DNA of 64,000 nt from Adlercreutzia faecimuris (GCF_022669055.1 NZ_JAJMLW010000004.1:1-64000), one strand, 5' to 3'; counted from the first letter of the stretch, positions 42,584 to 50,375 are shown. Translations and numbers: made by a program. The notes: generated by a model from the sequence alone, not told the origin.

Positions 42584-44221
42584 CTAGCGCCGCCGAGCCT
42601 CGAGGGGCGCCGGCACCTCGCGCTCCTCCACCATGGTCAGCAGCTCCTGCTGGGTGTGGATGTCCAGCTTGCGGTAGATGTGGTTGATGTGCGTCTTGGC
42701 GGTGCTCTTCGATATGCACAGCTTGTCCTGGATGAACGCCGCGTTGTGGCCCTTGGCCAGCAGGAACATCACCTCGGTCTCGCGCCGCGACAGCAGGTAG
42801 CGGTCGGCTATCTCCTCGCAGCGGCCGTGGAAGCGGCCCTTCGCGGCCCGCTCCTCGGCCTCGGCCCCGGCCGTCTCGTCGGCGTCGGGGGCGCCTTGCC
42901 CGCCGGTCTCCGCGGCCTCGGCTCGTGCGGCCGCCTGCTCCTCCTGGCGGTTCACCGCGGCCTTGAGCGACGTCCAGCCCGGGCTCTCGCCGCGCCGCGG
43001 GTCGATGATGGCCTGGATCTCACGCTGGCGGGGCAGCAGCGAGTAGCCGACCAGCAGCAGGAGCATCAGCAGCAGCGCCTCGGTGGGGGATCCGGGGGTC
43101 GCGCCGATCCCGGCCAGGATGCCCTCGGTGATGGTGGCGCCGGCGAAGGCGCCGATGGCCAGCAGGCCGCGGCCCAGCCCGAACACGAAGATGGGCGACA
43201 GCCGCAGCTCCTGGGACATGTCCGAGAAGAAGATCCACATCAGCGACTCGAGGCAGATGTAGCCCACCAGCACCATGAAGCACGCCGGCAGCTCGGCGGG
43301 GCCCGACAGCAGCGGCAGGCAGAACAGGGCCGCCGCGGCGAAGGGCACCAGGCAGCGGAACAGCATGTCCCAGTGCGAGTCGCCCTTGGTCACCGCCGCC
43401 ACCACCAAGACGACGGCCGCGCCCACGCAGGCCCCCGCGCCGATGGCCAGCTGGCCCGTGAGGTCGCCGGTCTGGAGGAACCCGGTCACCACGCAGACGC
43501 GCAGCGCCCCCAGCGACACCCCGAAGATGAGCGAGGGCAGCCCGAAGCGCGCCACGAAGGAGGCGCGGCGGATGGGCAGCGGGTGGAAGATGGGGATCTC
43601 CTGGCGCCGGTAGTAGGGGATGGGCGTCAGCTTCCACAGCAGCAGCGACGCCAGCACCGGCAGCAGCGCGGCCATGAGGGCCGACACCGGCACGATGACC
43701 CAGTTGACGAGGCACAGGTAGAGGGCGATGCCCAGCACCACGGCCACGACGGTGTTCAGGATGATGGTGGTGAACTCGTAGCGGGCGAAGGCCGTGCCCC
43801 ACATGGCCACCATGAGGCTGCCCCCCGCGCCCATGCACGCGCCCGACGCCACGGCCGCCGCGGCTGCCGTCGGGGAACCGGATCCCGCGGCGAACAGGCC
43901 CAGCGTTCCCGCCGAGGCCAGGATCGACGCCAGGGCCAGCGCCTTCTTCCCCACGTAGAACCGCAGAAACAGCTGGTTGGTGAAGGCGAGCAGCAGCAGG
44001 GCCAGGGCGAAGCTCACGCAGAACGCGTCAAAGACGAGCGTCGCCACCCCGCCGTCGTCGCCCACGCCGGGGAACACCGCCACGCCTCCGAACACCGCGG
44101 CGTACAGCCATCCCTGGAACATCCCGAACCCGACGCAGAGCGTGTTCAGGTCGCCCGAGGCGTCGGACTCGTTCCTTCCATGGGCGACGCTGATGGTGAT
44201 GTGCGGGAAGTTGGAGGGCAT
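42584..44221 (-). CDS. Membrane-bound LuxR-family regulator
   Basis: A 545-residue protein with an N-terminal region of about 12 membrane segments (residues ~30-405), a charged linker and a C-terminal LuxR helix-turn-helix at ~480-535 (YLLSRRETEVMFLLAKGHNA, ISKSTAKTHINHIYRKLDI). This layout is greatly expanded in Eggerthellaceae and usually sits next to the oxidoreductase operon it controls. It diverges from the zinc-ribbon/molybdoenzyme genes with 389 bases between starts, so it probably senses a ligand at the membrane and activates that operon. GGAGC precedes ATG 44221. Confidence 0.92.
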   Translation of the reverse strand: MPSNFPHITISVAHGRNESDASGDLNTLCVGFGMFQGWLYAAVFGGVAVFPGVGDDGGVATLVFDAFCVSFALALLLLAFTNQLFLRFYVGKKALALASILASAGTLGLFAAGSGSPTAAAAAVASGACMGAGGSLMVAMWGTAFARYEFTTIILNTVVAVVLGIALYLCLVNWVIVPVSALMAALLPVLASLLLWKLTPIPYYRRQEIPIFHPLPIRRASFVARFGLPSLIFGVSLGALRVCVVTGFLQTGDLTGQLAIGAGACVGAAVVLVVAAVTKGDSHWDMLFRCLVPFAAAALFCLPLLSGPAELPACFMVLVGYICLESLMWIFFSDMSQELRLSPIFVFGLGRGLLAIGAFAGATITEGILAGIGATPGSPTEALLLMLLLLVGYSLLPRQREIQAIIDPRRGESPGWTSLKAAVNRQEEQAAARAEAAETGGQGAPDADETAGAEAEERAAKGRFHGRCEEIADRYLLSRRETEVMFLLAKGHNAAFIQDKLCISKSTAKTHINHIYRKLDIHTQQELLTMVEEREVPAPLEARRR

Positions 44222-44610
44222 AGGAGCTCCTTCGTCGTCTTGTCAGCGATCGATGAGAGGGGACGGGACGACGTCCTCCGAGGGCTTGGCGAGCCGGCCG
44301 GCCGCTGCCCAACGCGCCCCATAATACTACGCTCCCGGGTCGCCCGTAAGGAGCAAAATGGGAGCCCCTAGCATCCCCCCGCCGCCCCGCCCGAGAGGCG
44401 GGGAATCCGTTTCCATGGCGTTGACCAGGTGCGACCATTTCGAGGACGAGGAAAATCAACCCAGGGGGTTGAGCGGCGCCGCGCGAAAAACGACCCCCTG
44501 GAATGAACCTCGTCCCCGCCGCGCTCCGTACACTCCGGCTTGTCGGAGGCGCTGGGGACGCAACGGCTCCTCCGGCAAGTCAGCCATCTTCTATAAAAGG
44601 AGGAACCCCG
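44222..44610. promoter_or_regulatory. Divergent control region of LuxR gene and molybdoenzyme module 2
   Basis: No gene is supported in these 389 bases. Notable dyads: TCAACCC-AGG-GGGTTGA at 44456-44472; CCAGGGGG (44461-44468) with CCCCCTGG (44494-44501); and a leader stem-loop CTTGTCGGAGG (44539-44549) with CCTCCGGCAAG (44569-44579). The first two overlap and are candidate sites for the adjacent LuxR regulator. The ribosome site AAAGGAGG lies before ATG 44611. Confidence 0.55.
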
Positions 44611-44862
44611 ATGTGCTTTAGACCTGCTGACGCCTCTGCGGGCTCGGGCGTGAACCAGTGCCCCGAGTGCGGCAAGACCATCCAGGCCATGGGCGGCATC
44701 ACGCTCAAGTCCTGCCCGTTCTGCAAGTGCGACTTCACCCCCTACCTCGACGGCACCAAGCCGCTGCCCAACGCGGCCCCCGGCGCGCCCGCGGCTCCCG
44801 CGGCCCCCGGCGCCCCGAAGGCCCCCGGCGCCCCGAAGCCGCCGGCGGCCCCCGGCCAGTAG
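44611..44862 (+). CDS. Small zinc-ribbon protein with Pro/Ala/Gly tail (MCFRPAD family, copy 2)
   Basis: An 83-residue paralogue of the protein at 27026-27304. MCFRPADAS is followed by CPECGKTIQAMGG and CPFCKCDFTPYL (two Cys pairs, one zinc site expected) and a Pro/Ala/Gly tail of ~33 residues. AAAGGAGG before ATG 44611 gives a strong start. It is the first gene after the LuxR-divergent promoter and precedes the molybdoenzyme large subunit by 156 bases. Two copies, each beside a different molybdoenzyme, suggest an accessory role such as assembly, metal handling or scaffolding; this is inference. Confidence 0.85.
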   Translation: MCFRPADASAGSGVNQCPECGKTIQAMGGITLKSCPFCKCDFTPYLDGTKPLPNAAPGAPAAPAAPGAPKAPGAPKPPAAPGQ

Positions 44863-45018
44863 GCCGACCCTTGGCAACAGGCGCTCGGGCCCCTCACTAG
44901 GGATGGGAGGCCCAGCCGCCCCGGAGAACCACCTCCCCGGCGGCCGCGCTTGCTGATAGCGTGCCGCCAAGCACGCGAAGTTTCTACGGTATGGAAAACG
45001 TGGAGAAAGAAGGAAAGT

Positions 45019-47331
45019 ATGGCATACGGTAAACAGTGGCAAACCGTAATGGAGGACGGCACCGTCGTCACTCGCTCCAACACCTGGTCGCCTCCGGGAT
45101 CCCACCCCGTGGGGTACGGCGTCAAGGTCGTGACCAAGGACGGCGAGCTGATCCGCATCGAGGGCGATGACGACAACCCGATCACCACCGGTCGCGTGAA
45201 CGCCATGAACCTCGCCCTGCGCGAGTACACCTACGCCCCCGAGCGCATCATCTACCCGATGAAGCGCGCCTACGAGGACCGTGGCAAGGACAAGTGGGTC
45301 CGCACCACCTGGGACGAGGCCATGGACACCATCTGCGAGAAGGTGCGCTACTTCCAGGAGACCTACGGCCCCGAGTCCATCGTCTGCTTCGGCGGCACCG
45401 GCCGCGAGGCGTGCATCTTCTACTACGCCCTGACGTTCTCGGTGCTGCAGTCCCCCAACTGCTGCTACACGCAGTCCGGCTGGTCCTGCTACGGCCCCCG
45501 CTGCTCCATCTCCGACTACGTGCTGGGCGCGGGCTACCCCGAGCTCGACTACGCCGGCCACCTGCCGGGCAGCTACGACGACCCCCGCTACACCCTGTCC
45601 AAGTGGGTCGTGGTCTGGGGCAAGGAGCCCCTGCCCTCCAACGGCGACGGCTTCTTCGGCCACTGCCTCGTCGACATGATGAAGCGCGGCACCAAGATCA
45701 TCTCCATCGACCCCCGCATCACCTGGGTCGGCGCCCATAACGGCAACATCAACCTGCAGGTCCGCCCGCAGACCGACACCGCCCTGGCCCTCGGCATCAT
45801 GAACCTGATGTTCGAGACCGGCGAGTACGACCACGAGTTCGCCGAGAACTGGATCTACGGCCTCGACGAGATCAAGGCCCGCGCCGCCGAGTACCCGGTG
45901 GAGAAGGTCTCCGAGATCACCACCGTCCCGGTCGAGGACATCAAGCGCGTCGCGCACATCATCGGCACCGAGCGCCCGATCGGCTGGGCCTGGGGCCTGG
46001 CCTTCGACCAGAACAAGAACGGCGTGCAGCTGTCCCAGGCGTTCATCGTGCTGGCGGCCCTGGCCGGCTCGATCGACCGTCCCGGCGGCCTGACCCTCGG
46101 CCCGCCGTCCGCCCTGCTGGGCAAGTGGCGCATGGAGCAGCGCGGCGCCATGGACGACGAGGTGTGGTCCAAGCGCATCGGCGCCGCGGCGTGGCCGGGC
46201 CTGTCCACCGGCATGGCCACCACCCAGCCCGACGAGACCCTCAACACCATGGAGACCGACGAGCCCTACGCCCTGAAGATGGGCTGGTTCAACAGCTCCA
46301 ACTTCCTGACCCCCACCTGCTCGGCCCAGCCCAAGCGCTGGCACAAGGCCCTGCAGAAGCTGGAGTTCGTCGTGGTGCAGGACATCACCATGACCCCGAC
46401 CGCCATGGCCGTCGGCGACTACTTCCTGCCCATGGCCACCTGGGCCGAGCATGACGGCATCGTGCTCACCCACTACGGCCGCAACACCGTGTTCATGGGC
46501 CCCATGAACAAGGCCCTCACCGTCGGCGAGTGCAAGTCCGACGTGGAGATCTGCCTCATGTTCGGCCAGCGCCTGAACCCCAGCTGGTGGCCGTGGTACA
46601 AGCCGGCCGACGGCAAGTCCCTCGACCTCGAGGCCCTGCAGACCGCCGTGGAGGACTTCTACAGCGACCAGCTCAAGGAGCTCGGCTTCGACTGGAAGGG
46701 CTTCCAGGAGCTCGGCCTGTACCAGCCCGGCGCCCACGGCTTCGAGTACGAGAAGTACGAGAAGGGCCTGCTGCGCTTCGACGGCCAGCCCGGCTTCAAC
46801 ACCATCACCGGCCAGATCGAGGCCTACTCGATCCTCTACGAATCCTGGGGCGAGGATCCGCTGCCCTACTACGAGGAGCCGAACTACAGCCCGATCAGCA
46901 AGCCCGACTTCGCCGGCCAGTACCCGCTCATCACCACGTCCGGCTCGCGCCGCTACAGCTCCTTCCACTCCGAGCATCGCCAGGTGCCCTCGCTGCGCCA
47001 GATCGATCCGTGGCCGTGGGTGCAGATCAACCCCGAGACCGCCAAGGAGTACGGCATCACCGACGGCGACTGGGTCGAGGTCTACAACATGTTCGGCGAG
47101 GCTCGTTTCAAGGCGGAGATCACCCCGGTCATGAAGCCCGGCATCCTGAACTGCGCCCATGGCTGGTGGTTCCCCGAGCAGGACGGCGAGGAGCCCAACC
47201 TGTTCGGCGTCTGGAAGTCGAACTTCAACAGCCTCGTGCCGCACTTCAACGTTGGCAAGCTCGGCTTCGGCGCGCCGTATAAGGGCGTCATGTGCAACGT
47301 CCGTCGTGTCCGCAGCCTCGACCAGGACTAA
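45019..47331 (+). CDS. Molybdopterin (bis-MGD) enzyme large subunit lacking the FS0 Fe-S cysteines
   Basis: A 770-residue member of the DMSO reductase family. The usual N-terminal [4Fe-4S] region is recognisable (TWSPPGSHPVGYGVKVVTKDG, then GRVNAMNLALREYTYAPERI) but its cysteines are replaced, for example by S28, Y33 and N61; no Cys occurs before C106. Candidate metal-ligand cysteines C148, C149, C157 and C162 lie in SPNCCYTQSGWSCYGPRC. Cofactor motifs IISIDPRITWVGAHNGNI and the C-terminal DPWPWVQINPETAKEYGITDGD are intact. No Tat signal, so cytoplasmic. Loss of the cluster suggests chemistry without electron transfer, as in acetylene hydratase or transhydroxylase relatives, or a direct redox partner. 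AAGGAAAG precedes ATG 45019. Confidence 0.88.
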   Translation: MAYGKQWQTVMEDGTVVTRSNTWSPPGSHPVGYGVKVVTKDGELIRIEGDDDNPITTGRVNAMNLALREYTYAPERIIYPMKRAYEDRGKDKWVRTTWDEAMDTICEKVRYFQETYGPESIVCFGGTGREACIFYYALTFSVLQSPNCCYTQSGWSCYGPRCSISDYVLGAGYPELDYAGHLPGSYDDPRYTLSKWVVVWGKEPLPSNGDGFFGHCLVDMMKRGTKIISIDPRITWVGAHNGNINLQVRPQTDTALALGIMNLMFETGEYDHEFAENWIYGLDEIKARAAEYPVEKVSEITTVPVEDIKRVAHIIGTERPIGWAWGLAFDQNKNGVQLSQAFIVLAALAGSIDRPGGLTLGPPSALLGKWRMEQRGAMDDEVWSKRIGAAAWPGLSTGMATTQPDETLNTMETDEPYALKMGWFNSSNFLTPTCSAQPKRWHKALQKLEFVVVQDITMTPTAMAVGDYFLPMATWAEHDGIVLTHYGRNTVFMGPMNKALTVGECKSDVEICLMFGQRLNPSWWPWYKPADGKSLDLEALQTAVEDFYSDQLKELGFDWKGFQELGLYQPGAHGFEYEKYEKGLLRFDGQPGFNTITGQIEAYSILYESWGEDPLPYYEEPNYSPISKPDFAGQYPLITTSGSRRYSSFHSEHRQVPSLRQIDPWPWVQINPETAKEYGITDGDWVEVYNMFGEARFKAEITPVMKPGILNCAHGWWFPEQDGEEPNLFGVWKSNFNSLVPHFNVGKLGFGAPYKGVMCNVRRVRSLDQD

Positions 47332-47351
47332 CTCGAAAGGTAGTGACACAC

Positions 47352-47711
47352 ATGGCAGATCAGAAATACGCTTTGCTCGTTGACTACACCTACTTCTCCG
47401 GCAACCATGCCGCCGAGATCGCCTGCAAGGAGGAGCTCGGCCTGCCGATCGACCAGTTCGGCATCAAGGAGGTCGAGGTCGGCCCGTTCAAGAAGGGCGA
47501 GGGCAACGACGGCGACGCCTGGGAGTGGTTCTACATCCCCTGCCCGACGTCCATCTTCTCCGACCACTGGGGCACGGGCGGCGACAAGGCCGGCCAGCGT
47601 CCCCTGGCGGTCCAGGTCGAGGAGTCCGCGTCCATGTACTACGGCACCCTTGAGGAGATGCAGGCCAAGATGGCGGAGTTCGACCGCCCGATGGTCCTGT
47701 TCCAGCTGTAG
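47352..47711 (+). CDS. Degenerate ferredoxin-type small subunit that has lost its cluster cysteines
   Basis: A 119-residue protein 20 bases after the large subunit gene. Its N-terminus YALLVDYTYFSGNHAAEIAC aligns without gaps to YGFFFDMNRCYACQACSIAC of the Fe-S subunit at 24643-25386: C13, C16 and C19 there are F15, N18 and A21 here; only C25 remains. Later AGQRPLAVQVEESASMYYGT aligns with EGQQPLCTLSCPLRAFDFGP, with A86 and E90 in place of two more cysteines. The middle part holding two clusters is shortened, with C64 the only other Cys. It probably still binds the large subunit as a structural partner. GAAAGG lies upstream. Confidence 0.85.
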   Translation: MADQKYALLVDYTYFSGNHAAEIACKEELGLPIDQFGIKEVEVGPFKKGEGNDGDAWEWFYIPCPTSIFSDHWGTGGDKAGQRPLAVQVEESASMYYGTLEEMQAKMAEFDRPMVLFQL

Positions 47712-47737
47712 TCCCGCGATCCCCGCGAGGTAGTGTG

Positions 47738-47773
47738 CCGCGGTCATCGGCTCGATGGCCGGTGACCGCGGCT
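47738..47773 (+). terminator. Intercistronic hairpin
   Basis: GCCGCGGTCA (47738-47747) and TGACCGCGGC (47764-47773) are exact complements, with a further TCGG/CCGG-like pairing inside. TTGTGCTTT follows. It could reduce read-through from the enzyme genes into the next small gene. Confidence 0.6.
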
Positions 47774-47802
47774 TGTGCTTTGAGACTGACAAGGAGGGCA
47801 CT

Positions 47803-48078
47803 ATGACCCGCGACGAATTCCTGGCCCTCGACGCCCCCGAGGCGGCCGAGGTCCTGAACAAGCTGGTGGCCGAGGGCAAGTCCAAGGACGAGGCCCTGGC
47901 CGAGGAGGGCATCACCCAGGCTGACCTCATGAAGGCGCAGATCTTCTGGGTGAAGGACAAGTTCATCGCCCGCGCCTGGGGCGGCTACACCTCCACCAAG
48001 CGCACCGGCAACGAAGCCGGCGACGACGAGAAGGGCGTCGGCGGCAGCGATCCTTCCAAGGGCTTCGCCGGCATCTAG
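47803..48078 (+). CDS. Small helical protein of unknown function, molybdoenzyme module 2
   Basis: A 91-residue soluble protein. Residues 1-50 are acidic and helical (MTRDEFLALDAPEAAEVLNK, EGKSKDEALAEEGIT) and look like a helix-turn-helix-sized bundle; then IFWVKDKFIARAWGGYTSTK and a disordered Gly/Asp-rich tail. No cysteines, membrane segment or signal. AAGGAGGGCACT before ATG 47803 is a strong ribosome site. Not recognised as a named family; conserved association with the enzyme would be the main clue. Confidence 0.75.
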   Translation: MTRDEFLALDAPEAAEVLNKLVAEGKSKDEALAEEGITQADLMKAQIFWVKDKFIARAWGGYTSTKRTGNEAGDDEKGVGGSDPSKGFAGI

Positions 48079-48097
48079 CATCTGCCGGCGAGGGATC

Positions 48098-48137
48098 GAA
48101 GGCCCGTCTCGTCCCCCTGAGGCGGGCCTTCCCCTTG
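48098..48137 (+). terminator. Hairpin terminator after module 2
   Basis: GAAGGCCCG (48098-48106) pairs with CGGGCCTTC (48123-48131), followed by CCCCTT. It probably ends the main transcript of the molybdoenzyme module. Confidence 0.75.
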
Positions 48138-48255
48138 CATCTCCGGCGCGGGCCGCTCCTCTGCCCAGCGGCCCGCGCCGGCGATGCATGCGCCTGTCAA
48201 ATCACGGAGCGATCACGAAGTCGGGAAAGTCATCGAACGCGAGGAGGCATCAGTC

Positions 48256-48582
48256 ATGGCGACGGAAGAGGAGATCAGGGCCGAGATCGAGAGGCTCGGG
48301 CGCCTGACCGAGGAGCAGGAGGACATCCTGTACAACATCTCGCTCAAGCAGGACGAGCTGGGCCGCCAGCCCACCAACCTGCTGCTGGAGCAGATCGAGG
48401 GCAGCGACGTCTACGGGCCCCTGATCGAACGGGAGTACCTTACCTACGAGGTGTTCAACCACGGCGGGCGGCACGAGATAGCGAGCCTGTACGTCACGCT
48501 GAAGGGGATGCGCTACTGCATTCTGTTCAGCGACGAGCTGTCGCCGCGCCGCAAGCTGAACCCCGCCGGCGCGCCCTGGTAG
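48256..48582 (+). CDS. Small protein of unknown function
   Basis: A 108-residue soluble protein. Residues 1-40 are a charged helix (ATEEEIRAEIERLGRLTEEQ) that could form a coiled coil; the rest is predicted beta-rich (YLTYEVFNHGGRHEIASLYV, MRYCILFSDELSP). Single Cys, no metal motif. GGAGG precedes ATG 48256. It lies behind the terminator of the molybdoenzyme module in the same orientation, so it may be independent. No family recognised. Confidence 0.75.
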   Translation: MATEEEIRAEIERLGRLTEEQEDILYNISLKQDELGRQPTNLLLEQIEGSDVYGPLIEREYLTYEVFNHGGRHEIASLYVTLKGMRYCILFSDELSPRRKLNPAGAPW

Positions 48583-48683
48583 GCGCTGCGCGCGAGCGCG
48601 CGGGCGCTTGCTGCGCGGGCGGCCGGGCGCTACGATGCCCCCTGACCGATGGATGGGCCGCGGGCCCGGGGAGGGGAGGCGCG

Positions 48684-49382
48684 ATGGACGCGGACGAGCT
48701 GCGGGACTTCTACGAGGGGCGCCAGTTCGAGTACGGGTTCGCCAGCATGTGCAAGATGGTGCTGCCGGACGACGAGCTGGCGGGCAGGCGCATCCTGGAC
48801 GTGTGCTGCCGGCGCGGCCGCGGGGCCTACCGGCTGGGCGAGCTGGCCGGCGACGAGGGCTCGGTGCTCGGCGTCGACTGGAGCCCCGCCTACGTCGAGG
48901 AGGCCCGCGCCGGTGCCGAGCGCGCCTGGCGCAAGGGCGGCCTCTCCCGCAGCAACCTCGCGTTCGCCGTGGCCTACCCGGAAGACCTGGCGGCCGCCGG
49001 CGTCGAGGACGGGTCGATGGACGTGGCCTACGTGAACAGCGTGGTCACGCTGCTGGCCGACCCGGCGGCGGCCCTGGCCGAGATCGGCCGGGCGCTGCGC
49101 CCCGGCGGCCTGCTGATCCTGGAGACCGTGCTCGCCGACCGCCCGCGGGACGAGGCGGTGGTGGAGGCGGCCCGCGCGCTGGGCAACAGCGTCCAGGCCG
49201 CCCGCACCGAGGCCGAGACCCTCGCATGGCTCGCGTCCGCCGGCTTCTCGGCGCCCGAGGTGGTGGCCGAGGAGCCCGTCGAGGCGAGCCGGGGCTACCG
49301 GGAGGGCGCCACGGCGCCCACAGCCCCTGGCGACGAGGACGTGCGCTTCCGCGCCGTCGCCCTCAACGCCCATAAGAAGTAG
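48684..49382 (+). CDS. SAM-dependent methyltransferase
   Basis: A 232-residue class I methyltransferase. Motif I is ILDVCCRRGRGAYRLGELAG, followed by VLGVDWSPAYVEEA (acidic motif II), VEDGSMDVAYVNSVVTLL (motif IV) and LRPGGLLILETVLADRP. The Cys-Cys and Arg residues in motif I are unusual; the common form is DxGCGxG. The pattern resembles the ArsM/Cyt19 region but without its paired catalytic cysteines clearly visible, so the substrate is open. GGGAGG fixes ATG 48684. It is 70 bases upstream of the isomerase gene. Confidence 0.83.
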   Translation: MDADELRDFYEGRQFEYGFASMCKMVLPDDELAGRRILDVCCRRGRGAYRLGELAGDEGSVLGVDWSPAYVEEARAGAERAWRKGGLSRSNLAFAVAYPEDLAAAGVEDGSMDVAYVNSVVTLLADPAAALAEIGRALRPGGLLILETVLADRPRDEAVVEAARALGNSVQAARTEAETLAWLASAGFSAPEVVAEEPVEASRGYREGATAPTAPGDEDVRFRAVALNAHKK

Positions 49383-49451
49383 GCGCCCTTCCGCGGGGAG
49401 GGCGCGAGGCCCGGCGCGCGGGGAGCGCGCCTTCCCCCAAAGGAGCACCGC

Positions 49452-49973
49452 ATGGAGCTTGGATCGACCGTCACCCTCACCTACACCGGGAAGCTCGAGG
49501 ACGGCAGCGTCTTCGGGTTCGCCACCGCCGATGCGCCCATGGTCTTCCAGACCGGGATGGACATGACCATCGACGGGTTCGAGCAGGCCGTCCTCGAGAT
49601 GGCCGGTGAGCCAGGCGAGCGGAAGACGTTCACCGTCGGCCAGTACGACGCCTACGGCGAGTACCTGGACGACTACGTCACCACCATCCCCGCCGAGCAG
49701 ATCCCCGCGCGCGACGTGGCCGTGGGCAAGCGCATCTGGCTGGCCAGCGGCGAGGACGGCGCGCCCATGCCGGCCACCGTCACGGCCGTCGGTGCCGGCG
49801 AGGTCACGTTCGACCTGAACCACCCGCTCGCCGGCCACGACCTGACCTTCGAGGTGGAGCTGCTGTCCGTCGAGGAGCCGCCGGCCGACTTCGTCTCCGC
49901 CGCCGAGAAGGCCCGCCACCTCAAGGAGCAGTCCAAGCTCCTCGGCGCCGACCAGGCCAGCGACTACCGCTAG
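49452..49973 (+). CDS. SlyD-like FKBP-type peptidyl-prolyl isomerase
   Basis: A 173-residue protein. LGSTVTLTYTGKLEDGSVFG and FQTGMDMTIDGFEQAVLEMA form the FKBP core; an IF-like insertion covers about residues 70-125, then AGHDLTFEVELLSVEEP closes the fold. SlyD proteins are cytoplasmic folding helpers and in several bacteria bind nickel through a His-rich tail. Here the tail is short and not His-rich, so nickel storage is unlikely. AAAGGAG precedes ATG 49452. Confidence 0.9.
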   Translation: MELGSTVTLTYTGKLEDGSVFGFATADAPMVFQTGMDMTIDGFEQAVLEMAGEPGERKTFTVGQYDAYGEYLDDYVTTIPAEQIPARDVAVGKRIWLASGEDGAPMPATVTAVGAGEVTFDLNHPLAGHDLTFEVELLSVEEPPADFVSAAEKARHLKEQSKLLGADQASDYR

Positions 49974-50023
49974 TGCGCGCGTCGCGCGGGGTGTGCGTGC
50001 GGGTGTGTGGCGCGTGGCGCGTG

Positions 50024-50104
50024 GCAAGAGTGCGGGTGCGGGCGTGCGGTGCAAGAGTGCGGGTGCGGGCGTGCGGTGCAAGAGTGCGGGTGCGCGTGTG
50101 CGGC
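50024..50104. repeat. Three tandem copies of a 27-base unit
   Basis: GCAAGAGTGCGGGTGCGGGC(GTGCGGT) occurs at 50024-50050 and 50051-50077 exactly and at 50078-50104 with three changes. Spacers are absent, so this is a minisatellite, not a CRISPR array. Confidence 0.85.
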
Positions 50105-50228
50105 GTGGCAAAAGCGCGGCATGTGGGGTGCGTAGCGCGGGCGTGTTGTGCCGCGAGCGGCGCGAGCGCGCGATGCAAGCGTGTGGTGCGCGGGTGTGGT
50201 GAGGGTGTTGCCGCCGGGCTGCGCGTGA

Positions 50229-50257
50229 TTGCTCCTGGGGGTGATCTGTGGGAGAAT
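50229..50257 (+). promoter_or_regulatory. Probable tRNA promoter
   Basis: TTGCTC (50229-50234) and GAGAAT (50252-50257) are 17 bases apart. Transcription would start about 37 bases before the tRNA. The match to consensus is moderate. Confidence 0.45.
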
Positions 50258-50300
50258 ACCGGGACGCGGACGTCCGCCAGGCGGGCGTGGCGCGCGATGA

Positions 50301-50375
50301 GGTCGCGTGGCGCAGCGGGAGCGCAGGTGCCTTACAAGCACAAGGTCGGGGGTTCAAATCCCTCCGCGACCACCA
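50301..50375 (+). tRNA. tRNA-Val (anticodon UAC)
   Basis: Acceptor stem GGTCGCG (50301-50307) pairs with CGCGACC (50365-50371); discriminator A is 50372 and CCA (50373-50375) is encoded. The D-arm is GCGC-AGCGGGA-GCGC; the anticodon loop CTTACAA gives UAC, reading GUA/GUG valine codons; the T-arm is GGGGG-TTCAAAT-CCCTC. The first anticodon-stem pair is a G-A mismatch. A strong terminator follows. Confidence 0.93.

Larger units (their letters stand above)
49974..50300. other. Non-coding region with 27-base tandem repeats
   Basis: No gene is supported in these 327 bases of GT/GC-rich low-complexity DNA. It contains the 27-base tandem repeats and the tRNA promoter. Confidence 0.6.

Noticed and set aside
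45019-47331. Selenocysteine in the molybdoenzyme large subunits
   Set aside because: Both large-subunit genes are read through without in-frame TGA, so no selenocysteine is encoded.
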